Assembly: GCA_021793405.1 (NCBI GenBank) | Contig: JAJYSV010000036.1 | Span: 1 to 42,685, forward strand | From: Acidobacteriota bacterium | GTDB lineage: Bacteria; Acidobacteriota; Terriglobia; Terriglobales; Acidobacteriaceae | Reading direction: 5' to 3' | Length of the DNA stretch: 42,685 nucleotides | Shown: positions 16,695-25,270 of the stretch, one piece after another | Layout of the letters: every line of letters begins with the position of its first letter | How positions within the stretch are numbered: position 1 is the first letter of the stretch | Notes under the pieces: model-generated | What the model saw: the letters and a program-made list of their open reading frames with translations, nothing else | What the model was told of the DNA's origin: nothing | Databases searched by the model: none | Program-made: the position numbers and the translations under genes

Positions 16695-18242
16695 ATGAGC
16701 TTCGAGAAACCTCGCGTTCGTTTTGCTCCTTCTCCCACCGGCCAGCTGCACGTCGGCAACGCCCGCACCGCGCTGTATAACTGGCTGTTTGCGCGCCGGT
16801 TTGGCGGAGATTTTCTACTGCGAATTGAAGATACCGACGTCGAGCGTAGCGAGGTCCGCTATGAGGCGCAGTTGCTGGACGATTTGCGCTGGCTGGGGCT
16901 GGACTGGGATGAGGGGCCGCAGGCCGGTGCCGGATCTGGCGAAGGCAAAGAGGAAGGCCCCTATGGGCCCTATCGACAGTCGGAGCGCCTGGAAATCTAT
17001 CGCGAGCATACGGATCGATTGCTGGCCGAGGGTCGTGCATACCGCTGCTTCTGCACCTCCAGCCAACTCGACTCCGAGCGCGAGCAGGCTGTCACGGCGC
17101 ACCAGCCTCAGATCTACTCTGGCCGCTGCCGGAACATTTCGCCGGAAGAGAGTGCTGCCCGCGCGGCAAGTGGAGAACCGTTTGCCGTGCGGCTGAGAAT
17201 TGGACCGGATCCGATTGCATTTCACGACATCGTTCGCGGCGCGGTGGAGTTTGCAGCCGATGCGGTCTCCGACCCCATCCTTGTTCGCTCCTCCGGCATG
17301 CCCGTGTATAACTACGTGGTCACAATCGACGACGCGCTGATGCGCATTACCCACGTGATTCGCGGCGACGACCATCTTTCGAACACTCCCAAGCAGGTGG
17401 CGATCTACCAGGCTTTTGGCTGGCCGGTACCGCAGTTCGCGCATCTCTCAACCATCCTCGGGCCCGACAAAACGCGCTTATCGAAGCGCCACGGCGCGAC
17501 GTCTATCTCCACCTTCCGCGAAATGGGAATCCTGCCGGAAGCGCTGACAAATTACCTAGCGTTGCTTGGCTGGGGCGCCGAAGGAGGAACGCGGGAGACA
17601 TTTACCATGCGCGAGCTGGCGGCGGAATTTACTCTGGAACGTGTCACGCCATCGCCTGCGATTTTCGATTTTAATAAGCTGCATTGGCTGAACCGGCATT
17701 ACCTGAAGCTCGCGGATTCGGAGCGTGTGGCGGCTCTTGCGCGACCGTACTTCCTTGCCAAGAACTGGTTGCCCGAAGCAGGTGACGCGCAGGCAGAAAC
17801 ATGGTTTCAGCAATTGCTGACACTCTTTCTGCCTGCGGTAGACCAGCTCGATCAGCTGCCGGAGAAGGCACACTTTCTGTTTGTCTTCGACCCGGCGGCA
17901 GCGATTGCCAATGAAGAAAATGCTGCGGTTCTGGCCATCCCATCCGCCCGCAAGGTTCTGGACGAGTTTGCCGCTCGGATCGCCGCATTGCCTGCCCCAA
18001 TTACCGCGGAGGCGTTCAAGGCAGTGATGAACGAAGTGAAGGCGGCCAGCGGAGTGAAAGGCAAGGAACTTTTCCATCCTGTGCGCATCGCGCTCACGGG
18101 CGCGCATTCCGGCCCCGAGTTCGACAAAGTGGTGCCGCTGATGGAAGCCGGAGCCCAACTGCCACTGCCGACGCCGATTCCGAATGTGCAAAAGCGTGCC
18201 GAACTTTTTCTCTCGGCGCTTCCGTTCTTCCAGGCAAACTGA
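16695..18242 (+). CDS. gltX: Glutamate--tRNA ligase
   Basis: GltX charges tRNA-Glu. The 515 residues show the class I signature [20 protein letters not shown] (the HIGH motif is HVGN, residues 19-22), [13 protein letters not shown], the region [20 protein letters not shown] (as [13 protein letters not shown]), and the KMSKS equivalent RLSKRHGA near residue 260, followed by the helical anticodon-binding domain. Length is normal. The ATG at 16695 opens on [14 protein letters not shown]; the frame extends upstream to 16677 without homology. It is 30 bases from the next gene on the same strand. Whether it also charges tRNA-Gln cannot be judged here. Confidence 0.96.
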   Translation: MSFEKPRVRFAPSPTGQLHVGNARTALYNWLFARRFGGDFLLRIEDTDVERSEVRYEAQLLDDLRWLGLDWDEGPQAGAGSGEGKEEGPYGPYRQSERLEIYREHTDRLLAEGRAYRCFCTSSQLDSEREQAVTAHQPQIYSGRCRNISPEESAARAASGEPFAVRLRIGPDPIAFHDIVRGAVEFAADAVSDPILVRSSGMPVYNYVVTIDDALMRITHVIRGDDHLSNTPKQVAIYQAFGWPVPQFAHLSTILGPDKTRLSKRHGATSISTFREMGILPEALTNYLALLGWGAEGGTRETFTMRELAAEFTLERVTPSPAIFDFNKLHWLNRHYLKLADSERVAALARPYFLAKNWLPEAGDAQAETWFQQLLTLFLPAVDQLDQLPEKAHFLFVFDPAAAIANEENAAVLAIPSARKVLDEFAARIAALPAPITAEAFKAVMNEVKAASGVKGKELFHPVRIALTGAHSGPEFDKVVPLMEAGAQLPLPTPIPNVQKRAELFLSALPFFQAN

Positions 18243-18272
18243 ATCGTATTCATTCCGTACAAGGAGTCAGCA

Positions 18273-18959
18273 ATGCAACCGAAAAAGACCCTGTTAAGCT
18301 GGAGCGGCGGCAAGGACAGCGCATGGGCTCTGCATACCTTGCGCCAGGATCCGGCTTACAACGTGGCTGCATTGCTGACCACAGTGAACGAACTTTTCAG
18401 CCGGGTCGCTATCCACGGTTTTCGCGAGGAATTACTGGATCGGCAGGCGATCTCAGTCGGCCTGCCAGTTTGGAAGATCCCGCTTCCCTACCCTTGCTCG
18501 AACGCAGAGTATGAATCGCGCATGGAGGCGGTCTGCGCGCGCGCCGTGCAGGAGGGATTCGAAGCCGTCGCTTTCGGCGATTTATTTCTGGAAGAAATTC
18601 GCGCCTATCGCATTGAGCATCTGGCAGGGACGGGGCTGGAACCGGTCTTCCCAATCTGGGGCATTCCGACCGATCAGCTTGCCCGCCAGATGGTCGCGGC
18701 GGGATTGCGTGCTCGCATCACCTGTCTGGATCCGCGACATCTTCCGGCTTCCTTCTGTGGCCGTGTGTTCGACGCAGAATTTCTCAACGATTTGCCGCCT
18801 CTGGTAGACCCCTGCGGCGAGCGCGGAGAGTTCCATAGTTTTGCATATGCGGGGCCGATGTTCTCGCAAGCGATTTCTGTGGAACATACCCACAATATCG
18901 AACGCGAAGGATTTCTATACGGTGATCTGGTGCCTATCCCGGCCCCGGCTTCGCCGTAA
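18273..18959 (+). CDS. PP-loop ATPase, diphthine-ammonia-ligase (DUF71/ATP_bind_4) family
   Basis: The 228 residues begin with the N-type ATP pyrophosphatase loop SGGKDS (residues 11-16). Further family features are EAVAFGDLFLEEIRAYRIEHL, EPVFPIWG and the C-terminal DPCGERGEFHSFAY. Eukaryotic relatives amidate diphthine, but bacteria lack diphthamide, so the bacterial substrate is unknown; an ATP-dependent amide or ligase reaction is inferred. The ATG has AAGGAG upstream. It follows gltX by 30 bases and probably shares its transcript. Confidence 0.87.
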   Translation: MQPKKTLLSWSGGKDSAWALHTLRQDPAYNVAALLTTVNELFSRVAIHGFREELLDRQAISVGLPVWKIPLPYPCSNAEYESRMEAVCARAVQEGFEAVAFGDLFLEEIRAYRIEHLAGTGLEPVFPIWGIPTDQLARQMVAAGLRARITCLDPRHLPASFCGRVFDAEFLNDLPPLVDPCGERGEFHSFAYAGPMFSQAISVEHTHNIEREGFLYGDLVPIPAPASP

Positions 18960-18998
18960 TGTTCCTGCCGAGGTCTGCTACCCTCAAGGTCAACCACG

Positions 18999-20123
18999 AT
19001 GAAAGAAATCACTCGACTCGTTCGCGCGGGACTGCCCGAACCACCGGCAAAATTGGCGCCCGGAGCGCCCATCCATTCCGGGCCTGTGTTTGCCGCGGCC
19101 TTCTCCACGCCGGGCGATCCAAGCCAGTCCGTCTACACATATCAGCGCTTCCACAACCCCACTTGGGATGAACTGGAACATGCCTTAGGTACGCTCGAAG
19201 GCGGCATTACGCGAATTTTTCCCTCTGGCATGGCAGCGATTACGGCCGTCTTCGCAGTGCTGCTCCGACCCGGAGACATTGTGGTTTTACCCGCCGACAG
19301 TTATTACACGACCCGCATTCTGACGCGAGAATTCTTTTCGGCCTTTGGGATTGAGACGCGACTGGCGCCCACCGCAAACAATGCACAGGCACAGGTCCTG
19401 AGGGGCGCGAAACTCCTGTGGATCGAAACTCCCAGCAATCCCGGAATGGATATCTGTGATATTCGCCTGCTCGCCGATGCTGCACACAAAGCCGGCGCGT
19501 TGGTTGCTGTGGATAACACCACGCCGACCGCGCTCGGCCAACAGCCGTTGGCGTTAGGCGCGGACATTTCTGTCGCGTCGGATACCAAATCGCTCACCGG
19601 CCACAGTGATCTTCTGCTGGGCCATGTTGCAGTGCAGGATGCAGAACTGAACGCTAAAATTGACCGCTGGCGCACGCTGTCCGGCTCCATCGTTGGGCCT
19701 TTCGAGGCGTGGCTCGCGCTGCGCTCCCTTTCGACGCTGCCGCTGCGCCTGGAAAGGCAGTCGCAGAACGCGCAGATCATCGCCGAGTTCCTGGAGAGCC
19801 ACGGAGCCGTGAATGCGGTCTGCTATCCGGGATTGGCCTCGCATCCCGCCCATGCGTTAGCATGCCGCCAGATGCGATTTTTCGGACCGGTGGTGAGTTT
19901 TCAGCTTGCCAATCGATCCATGGCCGAACGATTTCTTGCCGCCTCCAAGCTGCTGGTGGAAGCGACCAGTTTCGGCGGCATCACTTCTTCCGCGGAGCGG
20001 CGAGCGCGGTGGGGCCAAGACGATGTTTCAGAAGGATTTATCCGGCTGAGCGCGGGCTGCGAAGATATCGAAGACTTGCTGGCCGACCTGGATCAGGCGC
20101 TTACCGCCAGCACTACCGCATAA
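18999..20123 (+). CDS. Cys/Met-metabolism PLP enzyme (cystathionine gamma-synthase/lyase type)
   Basis: The 374 residues match the MetB/MetC/gamma-lyase family: YTYQRFHNPTWDELEHALGTLEGG, FPSGMAAITAV, ETPSNPGMDICDI, VAVDNTTPTALGQQP, and the Schiff-base lysine in SDTKSLTGHSDLLLGHV (about residue 197). SFGGITSSAERRARWG near the C-terminus is also typical. The family interconverts cysteine, homocysteine and cystathionine; sequence alone does not separate synthase from lyase. The next gene starts inside its stop codon (TAATG), so the two are translationally coupled. It may supply or consume the cysteine made by the cysM locus 5 kb away, but that is inference. Confidence 0.88.
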   Translation: MKEITRLVRAGLPEPPAKLAPGAPIHSGPVFAAAFSTPGDPSQSVYTYQRFHNPTWDELEHALGTLEGGITRIFPSGMAAITAVFAVLLRPGDIVVLPADSYYTTRILTREFFSAFGIETRLAPTANNAQAQVLRGAKLLWIETPSNPGMDICDIRLLADAAHKAGALVAVDNTTPTALGQQPLALGADISVASDTKSLTGHSDLLLGHVAVQDAELNAKIDRWRTLSGSIVGPFEAWLALRSLSTLPLRLERQSQNAQIIAEFLESHGAVNAVCYPGLASHPAHALACRQMRFFGPVVSFQLANRSMAERFLAASKLLVEATSFGGITSSAERRARWGQDDVSEGFIRLSAGCEDIEDLLADLDQALTASTTA

Positions 20124-20740
20124 TGCCGGGAAGATCAATTCTTATGACCGTGCGCGTTTCCACCCTCGACACCACCTTTTCTCACAACTGGCAGGTTGAC
20201 ATTCTGGAAAGTCCGCCGCTGATTGCGCCTGCCCGCCACCATGTCTATCCCCAAGCCGTGGAGGAAGTGGAACGTGGCGCATTGCAAATCCTGCTGCGGT
20301 CCCAGCCAGAATCTGTTCCGGTGATGGCGACCTTCGCCCTTGGATTTGCCGATCCATCCCTTCCGCACGGGATTTGGAGTTGTCCAAACTCGCGACAAGT
20401 ATGTGCGATTGCGGGTGGATATGCCTACATCGTCGACGCCGGTCATCCAGAAGAATGGATGCAGATACCATACCGGCCTGTCACGCAGGTACATCCAGTC
20501 CGGGAACAAGGACTTCTTCTGTTCGCCAGTTTTCATACATTGTGGGCTTTGGGCGCTACCGGGCATGCGTGGGAAACATCGAGGCTATCGTGGGAAGGTT
20601 TGCGCGTGACAGAAATCGACGGGCGGCAATTGCGCGGTGTCGGGTGGGATCTGGATACGGATGCTGAGGTGCCATTCACAGTGGATCTGGCCACAGGGCA
20701 GCATACCGGCGGCGCCGGGCCAAACCATTCAACCTATTGA
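20123..20740 (+). CDS. Unknown protein coupled to the Cys/Met PLP enzyme
   Basis: I do not recognise this 205-residue protein. It has no signal peptide or membrane helix and looks beta-rich, with repeated Trp and His (DTTFSHNWQVDILESPP, FASFHTLWALGATGHAWET, GRQLRGVGWDLDTD). The last part resembles a two-strand repeat seen in uncharacterised bacterial proteins that sense or bind a ligand. The ATG shares its first A with the stop codon of the preceding PLP enzyme; a second ATG (MTVRV) lies at 20144. The overlap implies co-expression. The open frame extends far upstream inside the PLP gene, but that part is a shadow. Confidence 0.72.
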   Translation: MPGRSILMTVRVSTLDTTFSHNWQVDILESPPLIAPARHHVYPQAVEEVERGALQILLRSQPESVPVMATFALGFADPSLPHGIWSCPNSRQVCAIAGGYAYIVDAGHPEEWMQIPYRPVTQVHPVREQGLLLFASFHTLWALGATGHAWETSRLSWEGLRVTEIDGRQLRGVGWDLDTDAEVPFTVDLATGQHTGGAGPNHSTY

Positions 20741-20772
20741 AAGATTGGGTCGATCGATCCCAAAGCGAAGAA

Positions 20773-20812
20773 AGCGGCTCAGGTAATGAAATCGCCCGAG
20801 CCGCTCCTTTGA
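20773..20812. terminator. Terminator hairpin between convergent genes
   Basis: AGCGGCTC (20773-20780) pairs with GAGCCGCT (20798-20805), and an inner GG/CC extends the stem after one mismatch. Outer AAAG/CTTT bases are nearby and the plus-strand tail is CCTTTG. It can serve both the unknown gene ending at 20740 and the one ending at 20820. Confidence 0.6.
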
Positions 20813-20819
20813 GATGAGA

Positions 20820-21530
20820 CTACTGTCCGCTCATCAGCATGGCCTGCATGGATGCGCTGGCTAGACTTGCGTTGGATGCACGATAGTTGCTGAACGTCAC
20901 CTGGCTACCTTGAGGGCCATCCAAGAGAAGTCCGAAACGCAGTGGTTCCCGCCAGGTCGTTAGCACGTGATTGACCGCCGAATCCCCGAGCGGATGCCAG
21001 ACGCCATCTCCGCGATGACGCCAGAAGAAGCGTATATCGGTCGCGTCGCCCCCCGTCACTCGAAACTCGAGCGGAGAATCCTGGTTCACTTGTTGGCGGG
21101 CAACGACCCTGGTCATGTCTGGATCGAGCTGCCACAGTACAATCGAGCCTCCCTCCAGGCCGATGACCATGGCGTGGTCCTCATCGCTGAGCACTCCCAG
21201 ACCGGAAATAGAGGACGTACTGACAGGCGGATGCGTCAGCCACACTTCAGCGGCTGATCCCGAGGTATCCGCGTCGCGGCTGAGCAACACCGTGCTGTGT
21301 TCTCGAGACGTGATCCGCACTTGATCGCCCTTGAAACGGAGCTTCGGGCTCTGGCCGGGGAAGGAATACCATCCGGCTTGTGTGGAACTGTCGAATACGA
21401 CGGTCTGGAGATGCGCTCCCGCAAATCCTTTGACCTGCTGTGCGGTTGCCAGCATCGCAGCCATGGAAAAAGCGCAAGCGACGGGAATTGTTGAAAGAAC
21501 CACATTGCGCAGAAAAGTTTGTATAGTCAT
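20820..21530 (-). CDS. Secreted protein with a probable lectin-like beta-sandwich
   Basis: The 236 residues begin with a signal peptide (MTIQTFLRNVVLSTIPVACA through ATAQQ). The mature part is beta-rich; FFWRHRGDGVWHPLGD followed by PLRFGLLLDGPQGSQVTFSN is the end of a concanavalin/laminin-G-like fold of the DUF1349 kind, in which the final strand describes colour- or size-independent ligand shape rather than catalysis. Function is unknown; carbohydrate binding is possible. The ATG at 21530 has AAGGATGG upstream, and a TTG at 21548 is also in frame. Confidence 0.75.
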   Translation of the reverse strand: MTIQTFLRNVVLSTIPVACAFSMAAMLATAQQVKGFAGAHLQTVVFDSSTQAGWYSFPGQSPKLRFKGDQVRITSREHSTVLLSRDADTSGSAAEVWLTHPPVSTSSISGLGVLSDEDHAMVIGLEGGSIVLWQLDPDMTRVVARQQVNQDSPLEFRVTGGDATDIRFFWRHRGDGVWHPLGDSAVNHVLTTWREPLRFGLLLDGPQGSQVTFSNYRASNASLASASMQAMLMSGQ

Positions 21531-21641
21531 ACATCCATCCTTATTCAACTGGCCTTCCCCAACTAACTGTCGGGAGTGAGCTTAAGGTAGCCAGTCCTTT
21601 ACACCATAACAAGGAAAACAGTTATGACACTTTAGTTATCT

Positions 21642-21654
21642 CTAGGTAACCTAG
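21642..21654. promoter_or_regulatory. Short perfect palindrome, possible operator
   Basis: CTAGGTAACCTAG is a 6-bp inverted repeat around one base. It lies about 110 bases upstream of the secreted-protein ATG and directly abuts the 24-base tandem repeat. No regulator gene is adjacent, so its role is a guess. Confidence 0.3.
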
Positions 21655-21700
21655 GTACTGAATGGATTCCAGAATGAGGTACTGAATGGATTCCAGAATG
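21653..21700. repeat. Perfect 24-base tandem duplication
   Basis: The unit at 21653-21676, beginning AGGTACTGAATGG and ending CCAGAATG, is repeated exactly at 21677-21700. It lies in the gap between rsmD's stop and the secreted-protein start, both on the minus strand. Two exact copies suggest a recent slippage event or doubled protein sites. Confidence 0.9.
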
Positions 21701-21753
21701 AACTTTTCGGATCGACACGGCTGCATGGATCGCCACGTACGGCTTGAGGTCTG

Positions 21754-22317
21754 TTAGGCGTTTTTGTTGCAATGAAAGAAGGTTAGGGAGGCCTCTCCCT
21801 GCTCGATCCGCCGGTAGTACTGCAACAGACTTGATACTTCCGGCAACGGAGAGCGCCGGGCATGCTCGGCCACCACGATAGCCTCAGCAGCCAGAATGGG
21901 CTGTTCGGCCAGAAATCGCAGCGTCGTTTCGTATCCCCTGCGATCATCATACGGAGGGTCGAGGAAGACTACGTCAAGGTGAACTCCCTGTTCCACGAGC
22001 CGGCGAAGCAGGGACATTGTCCCGGCGGGCTCAACCTGTGCCTGTTCGCCGACCGCAAATCGTTGGAGATTGCCGTGCAGTGCTTCGAGCGGCCCCTTGG
22101 CGCTCTCCGCAAAGTACACCTTGCGGGCTCCCCGGCTCAACGCCTCGATGCCAACAGCCCCGGTGCCGGCATACAGATCCGCGAAGATGGCGTCCGGGAT
22201 CCGGGGAGCAAGGACATTGAACAGAGTCTCCCGCAGGCGGTCGCTGGTAGGACGGGTGTTCCGTCCCTTCGGCGCGCGTAACGGTTGCGAGCGGAATTTA
22301 CCTGCGATGATACGCAT
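21754..22317 (-). CDS. rsmD: 16S rRNA (guanine(966)-N(2))-methyltransferase
   Basis: RsmD methylates G966 of 16S rRNA with S-adenosylmethionine. The 187 residues start MRIIAGKFRSQPLRAPKG, then show RPTSDRLRETLFNVL, the SAM-binding motif I FADLYAGTGAVGIEALSRGA, and the catalytic motif IV DPPY in VVFLDPPYDD. The start at 22317 matches the family; the frame stays open to 22497 without homology. It stands apart from coaD, its frequent neighbour. Confidence 0.94.
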   Translation of the reverse strand: MRIIAGKFRSQPLRAPKGRNTRPTSDRLRETLFNVLAPRIPDAIFADLYAGTGAVGIEALSRGARKVYFAESAKGPLEALHGNLQRFAVGEQAQVEPAGTMSLLRRLVEQGVHLDVVFLDPPYDDRRGYETTLRFLAEQPILAAEAIVVAEHARRSPLPEVSSLLQYYRRIEQGEASLTFFHCNKNA

Positions 22318-22522
22318 TTGTTTCGCTGTCCTGATTCCTTCCGATTGACTGGCGTTGAAGCAGCTCGATGGCGTCCCAGCCTTCGAGATGAACTCGCCGC
22401 TTAGGATGCATGAATCGCGAACCGGTCTAGCTAGTCTCTGCTGATACTGGTAGACACATTCTTCCCTTTGCCTCCCATGCGCAACTGGCAACTGCATCTA
22501 CAATACCGAGAGAGGTGCAGAA

Positions 22523-23632
22523 ATGCGCAGCTGGTCGATTCCGATGGGGCGTTGGATGGGTGTGGAAGTTCGCCTCCATTTCTTTTTCGCGCTTCTGCTG
22601 GGACTTTCTTTGCTGTATACCGGGATGAGCGGGGTGGCCGCGATTCGTGGCATCTCGCTGTGGCTGCTGCTGCTGGCGATCGTTGCGACCCGGGAACTTG
22701 CCCGCTGCCTCGTGTGTGCCTATCACGGATTGGAAATACGCAGTCTAATGCTTCTTCCGATCGGGGGATTGCCGTCTTTCACAACCCCTGAATTCGCCGA
22801 GCGGGCCTCCGAGGGGAGCGCGCAGATTTCTCTGGCGATGACTGGCCCCATCACCAATTTCTTGGCGGCAATGATTTTGCTGGGCTTTATCTTCGGAGTT
22901 TCGCCCAGCGTTTCTGTGTTGGTCAAACCATGGGTCAGTGCCGACCATCTTCTGCGCAGCGCATTCTGGCTCAATATTTTCCTTGCCGTCGTGAACCTGC
23001 TCCCAGCCTATCCCCTGGACGCGGGCAGACTGATGCGCGGCGGTTTTTCGCGTTCCCGTGGCGCCCTGCAGGGAAGCCGCGCGGCCTCCGGAATCGGTCA
23101 GGTGATCGCGTTGGCCCTGTTCGTCGCGGGTGTGTTTTTACAGAGTCCATGGCTGCTGCTGGCGGGATTTTTCATCTTTGTGGGCGCACAACTGGAAGAC
23201 CAGGGATTGGTCTTCCAGTCCGTGGTGGATACGGTGCAGATGCGCGATATTATGCTCACGGATTTTGCCTGCTTATCGGCTTCCGACACTCTGGAAGATG
23301 CCGTCTTCAAGTCGATCCACAACCTGCAGGATGATTTCCCTGTGGTGCGCGGCGGTCTGCTGGTAGGGGTCATTTCCCGGCAGCGAATCCTGGAAACGCT
23401 GCAAATGGACGGGAATGGATACATACAGTCGATTATGTCGCGCGGTTTCCAGGTGGCGCAGCAGGGAGATTCTCTCGGCGTTACATTTCGCCGCATCAGC
23501 GCCGGGCGTGGCCTTTCGCTGGTACCGGTTGTCGACGGAGAGCGAATCGTAGGCATTGTGACCCTGCAAAACCTGATGCATAGCATGGGCTTGCTGGCGG
23601 AAAGCCGGCGACTGCAACAGCAATCCTCCTGA
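22523..23632 (+). CDS. M50-like membrane protein with two CBS domains, zinc site lost
   Basis: The 369 residues have the layout of CBS-domain site-2 proteases: about six membrane helices in residues 1-215, then two CBS domains (about 235-290 and 300-360). The start GRWMGVEVRLHFFF and the segment NLLPAYPLDAGR (158-169) are typical of the family. The catalytic HExxH motif, however, reads RELAR (57-61; codons CGG GAA CTT GCC CGC), so both zinc-ligand histidines are arginine while the glutamate remains. The second motif has PLDAGR for the usual PLDGGR. Proteolysis is therefore unlikely; a scaffold or regulator of membrane proteins is inferred. CBS domains usually bind adenine nucleotides. Confidence 0.88.
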   Translation: MRSWSIPMGRWMGVEVRLHFFFALLLGLSLLYTGMSGVAAIRGISLWLLLLAIVATRELARCLVCAYHGLEIRSLMLLPIGGLPSFTTPEFAERASEGSAQISLAMTGPITNFLAAMILLGFIFGVSPSVSVLVKPWVSADHLLRSAFWLNIFLAVVNLLPAYPLDAGRLMRGGFSRSRGALQGSRAASGIGQVIALALFVAGVFLQSPWLLLAGFFIFVGAQLEDQGLVFQSVVDTVQMRDIMLTDFACLSASDTLEDAVFKSIHNLQDDFPVVRGGLLVGVISRQRILETLQMDGNGYIQSIMSRGFQVAQQGDSLGVTFRRISAGRGLSLVPVVDGERIVGIVTLQNLMHSMGLLAESRRLQQQSS

Positions 23633-23638
23633 ACCCTG

Positions 23639-24562
23639 ATGGCAAGAAGCGTACACGACGCAAACGAGCCATTTTCGGCAACGGAGACTGGGGCGGGCAA
23701 ACCGCTGGTGCCGGGACTCTACATCGTTGCGACTCCCATTGGAAATCTGGAAGACATTACTCTGCGTGCATTGCGCGTGTTGCGCAGTGTAGAGCGCATC
23801 GCGTGTGAAGACACACGCCAGACGCAGAAACTACTGTCCCACTTTGGCATTCACACGCCCACCGTGAGCTGCCATGCGCACAACGAACGCCAACGCGCGG
23901 AAGAATTGATCGCCGAGCTCCGCGGCGGCTCGCGCATCGCGATGGTCTCCGATGCCGGTATGCCCGGCGTTTCCGATCCGGGAGCGCATCTGGTGGCGCA
24001 AGCGGTTGCAGCGGGAATCCCGGTAATTCCAGTCCCTGGCGCGTCGGCGGTGATCTCGGCGCTGGCGGTTTCGGGTTTGAATACCGGATCGTTTCTATTT
24101 GTCGGATTCCCGCCTCCGCGCACGGGCGAGCGGCGCAGCTTTTTTGAAACTCTTCGCAGTGAGCGAGCAACGCTGATTTTCTACGAAGCTCCCCACCGTG
24201 TGCTGGAATCTCTACGCGATGCGATCGAGGTATTTGGCCCGGGGCGGCAAGCCGTTCTGGCCCGCGAGATCACCAAATTGCATGAAGAATTTCTGCGCGG
24301 AACGCTCAAGGAACTGGAAGCATCCTGCGCCAGCCGCGATTCGCTACGCGGCGAAATGACACTGCTGCTGGCCGGGGCAGATCCCGCACAGCCTGCCGCC
24401 ACAAATGCAGCAGAGGGAAGCACCCTTCGACAGGCAATGGCTGTCTACCTGGCGCAGGGACTGGACGAGCAAGCCGCGCTGAAGCGCGTTGCCCGGGACC
24501 GTGGCGTGTCAAAGAGCGAAGTCTATCGAGAATGGCAGCGCGAGCAGGGCCGGCGCAAGTAA
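23639..24562 (+). CDS. rsmI: 16S rRNA (cytidine(1402)-2'-O)-methyltransferase
   Basis: RsmI 2'-O-methylates C1402 in the ribosomal decoding centre. The 307 residues are a tetrapyrrole-methylase-fold protein: GLYIVATPIGNLEDITLRAL, ACEDTRQTQKLLSHFGI, MVSDAGMPGVSDPGAHLV, PVPGASAVISALAVSGL, and FYEAPHRVLESL. A short helical C-terminal domain (AAEGSTLRQAM to the end, with GVSKSEVYREW) is the usual RsmI tail. The ATG begins six bases after the stop of the M50-like gene, so the two are probably co-transcribed. Confidence 0.95.
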   Translation: MARSVHDANEPFSATETGAGKPLVPGLYIVATPIGNLEDITLRALRVLRSVERIACEDTRQTQKLLSHFGIHTPTVSCHAHNERQRAEELIAELRGGSRIAMVSDAGMPGVSDPGAHLVAQAVAAGIPVIPVPGASAVISALAVSGLNTGSFLFVGFPPPRTGERRSFFETLRSERATLIFYEAPHRVLESLRDAIEVFGPGRQAVLAREITKLHEEFLRGTLKELEASCASRDSLRGEMTLLLAGADPAQPAATNAAEGSTLRQAMAVYLAQGLDEQAALKRVARDRGVSKSEVYREWQREQGRRK

Positions 24563-24596
24563 GGCACTCAGAGGATTTCGATTTGGCAGGTTGGGC

Positions 24597-25034
24597 TCAG
24601 TGCGATCCGGCGATCGCTTTCGACTCAGGTTCGCGGCCTTTGAGCCGGTCGTACAGATAAACGTCGCTCACCGTACCCAGGGCCAGGTTGTAATAGTCGG
24701 TAGTTCCGACGGCTTCCCAGAGTTCTTCATCGAAAGCGTGGAGGGCATGAAGATGGTCGGCAGTCGCCGCCACTTCAAGCTGGCTCGTCCGCAGGAATTT
24801 TTGATAGCCACGGTCCACCAAGGTGGCAATCTCGCCGCCGACCAGGCATCCGGGGCGAACAATATAGGTAACGCCGCCATCGGCTTTGCGGGCCAGCACG
24901 GCACCGCAGCCATATTTGCGGATTTGGAGTTGGTTTGCGACTCCGGGGGTTTCCCCGACATCAAACAGATGAGACCGGAAATAGGCCAGGGCGCTGTCGA
25001 AGGTTCTGGCTGGTAGTTTTTGTTTTGTACTCAT
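24597..25034 (-). CDS. Unknown cytoplasmic protein
   Basis: I do not recognise this 145-residue protein. It is soluble and mixed alpha/beta, with LQIRKYGCGAVLARKADGGVTYIVRPGCLVGGEIATLVDRG and a tail VGTTDYYNLALGTVSDVYLYDRLKGR. The spaced Tyr and Gly residues do not match a catalytic motif known to me. The ATG at 25034 follows GGGAC; the frame extends to 25199 but the added part is low-complexity and Arg/Ser-rich. It is divergent from cysM, with 236 bases between them that could hold both promoters. Confidence 0.68.
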   Translation of the reverse strand: MSTKQKLPARTFDSALAYFRSHLFDVGETPGVANQLQIRKYGCGAVLARKADGGVTYIVRPGCLVGGEIATLVDRGYQKFLRTSQLEVAATADHLHALHAFDEELWEAVGTTDYYNLALGTVSDVYLYDRLKGREPESKAIAGSH

Positions 25035-25270
25035 AGAAGTCCCAATTGCACTCCGGCTTTGGAAATAGATCGGAACAAGCAATCTGGCGCAGTCGCAACT
25101 GAGTCGTTGGGACTCGCCAGAGCACGCTACACTTCGAGTATAGCGTGGCCTCGCTTGTTTCTCCGGCCGAGTCCGGCTCGCGATGAAGGCCCGGCACAAC
25201 GCTCATAGGAAGTGGCTGCGCAACAAAGATATATCCAGCTGGTCTCACAAAGATAGATGGGAACGCTTCA

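Noticed and set aside
19709-20122. Upstream part of the 343-residue frame ending at 20740
   Set aside because: It overlaps the PLP enzyme in another frame and is Arg/Ala-rich shadow sequence. The real gene begins at the coupled ATG at 20123.
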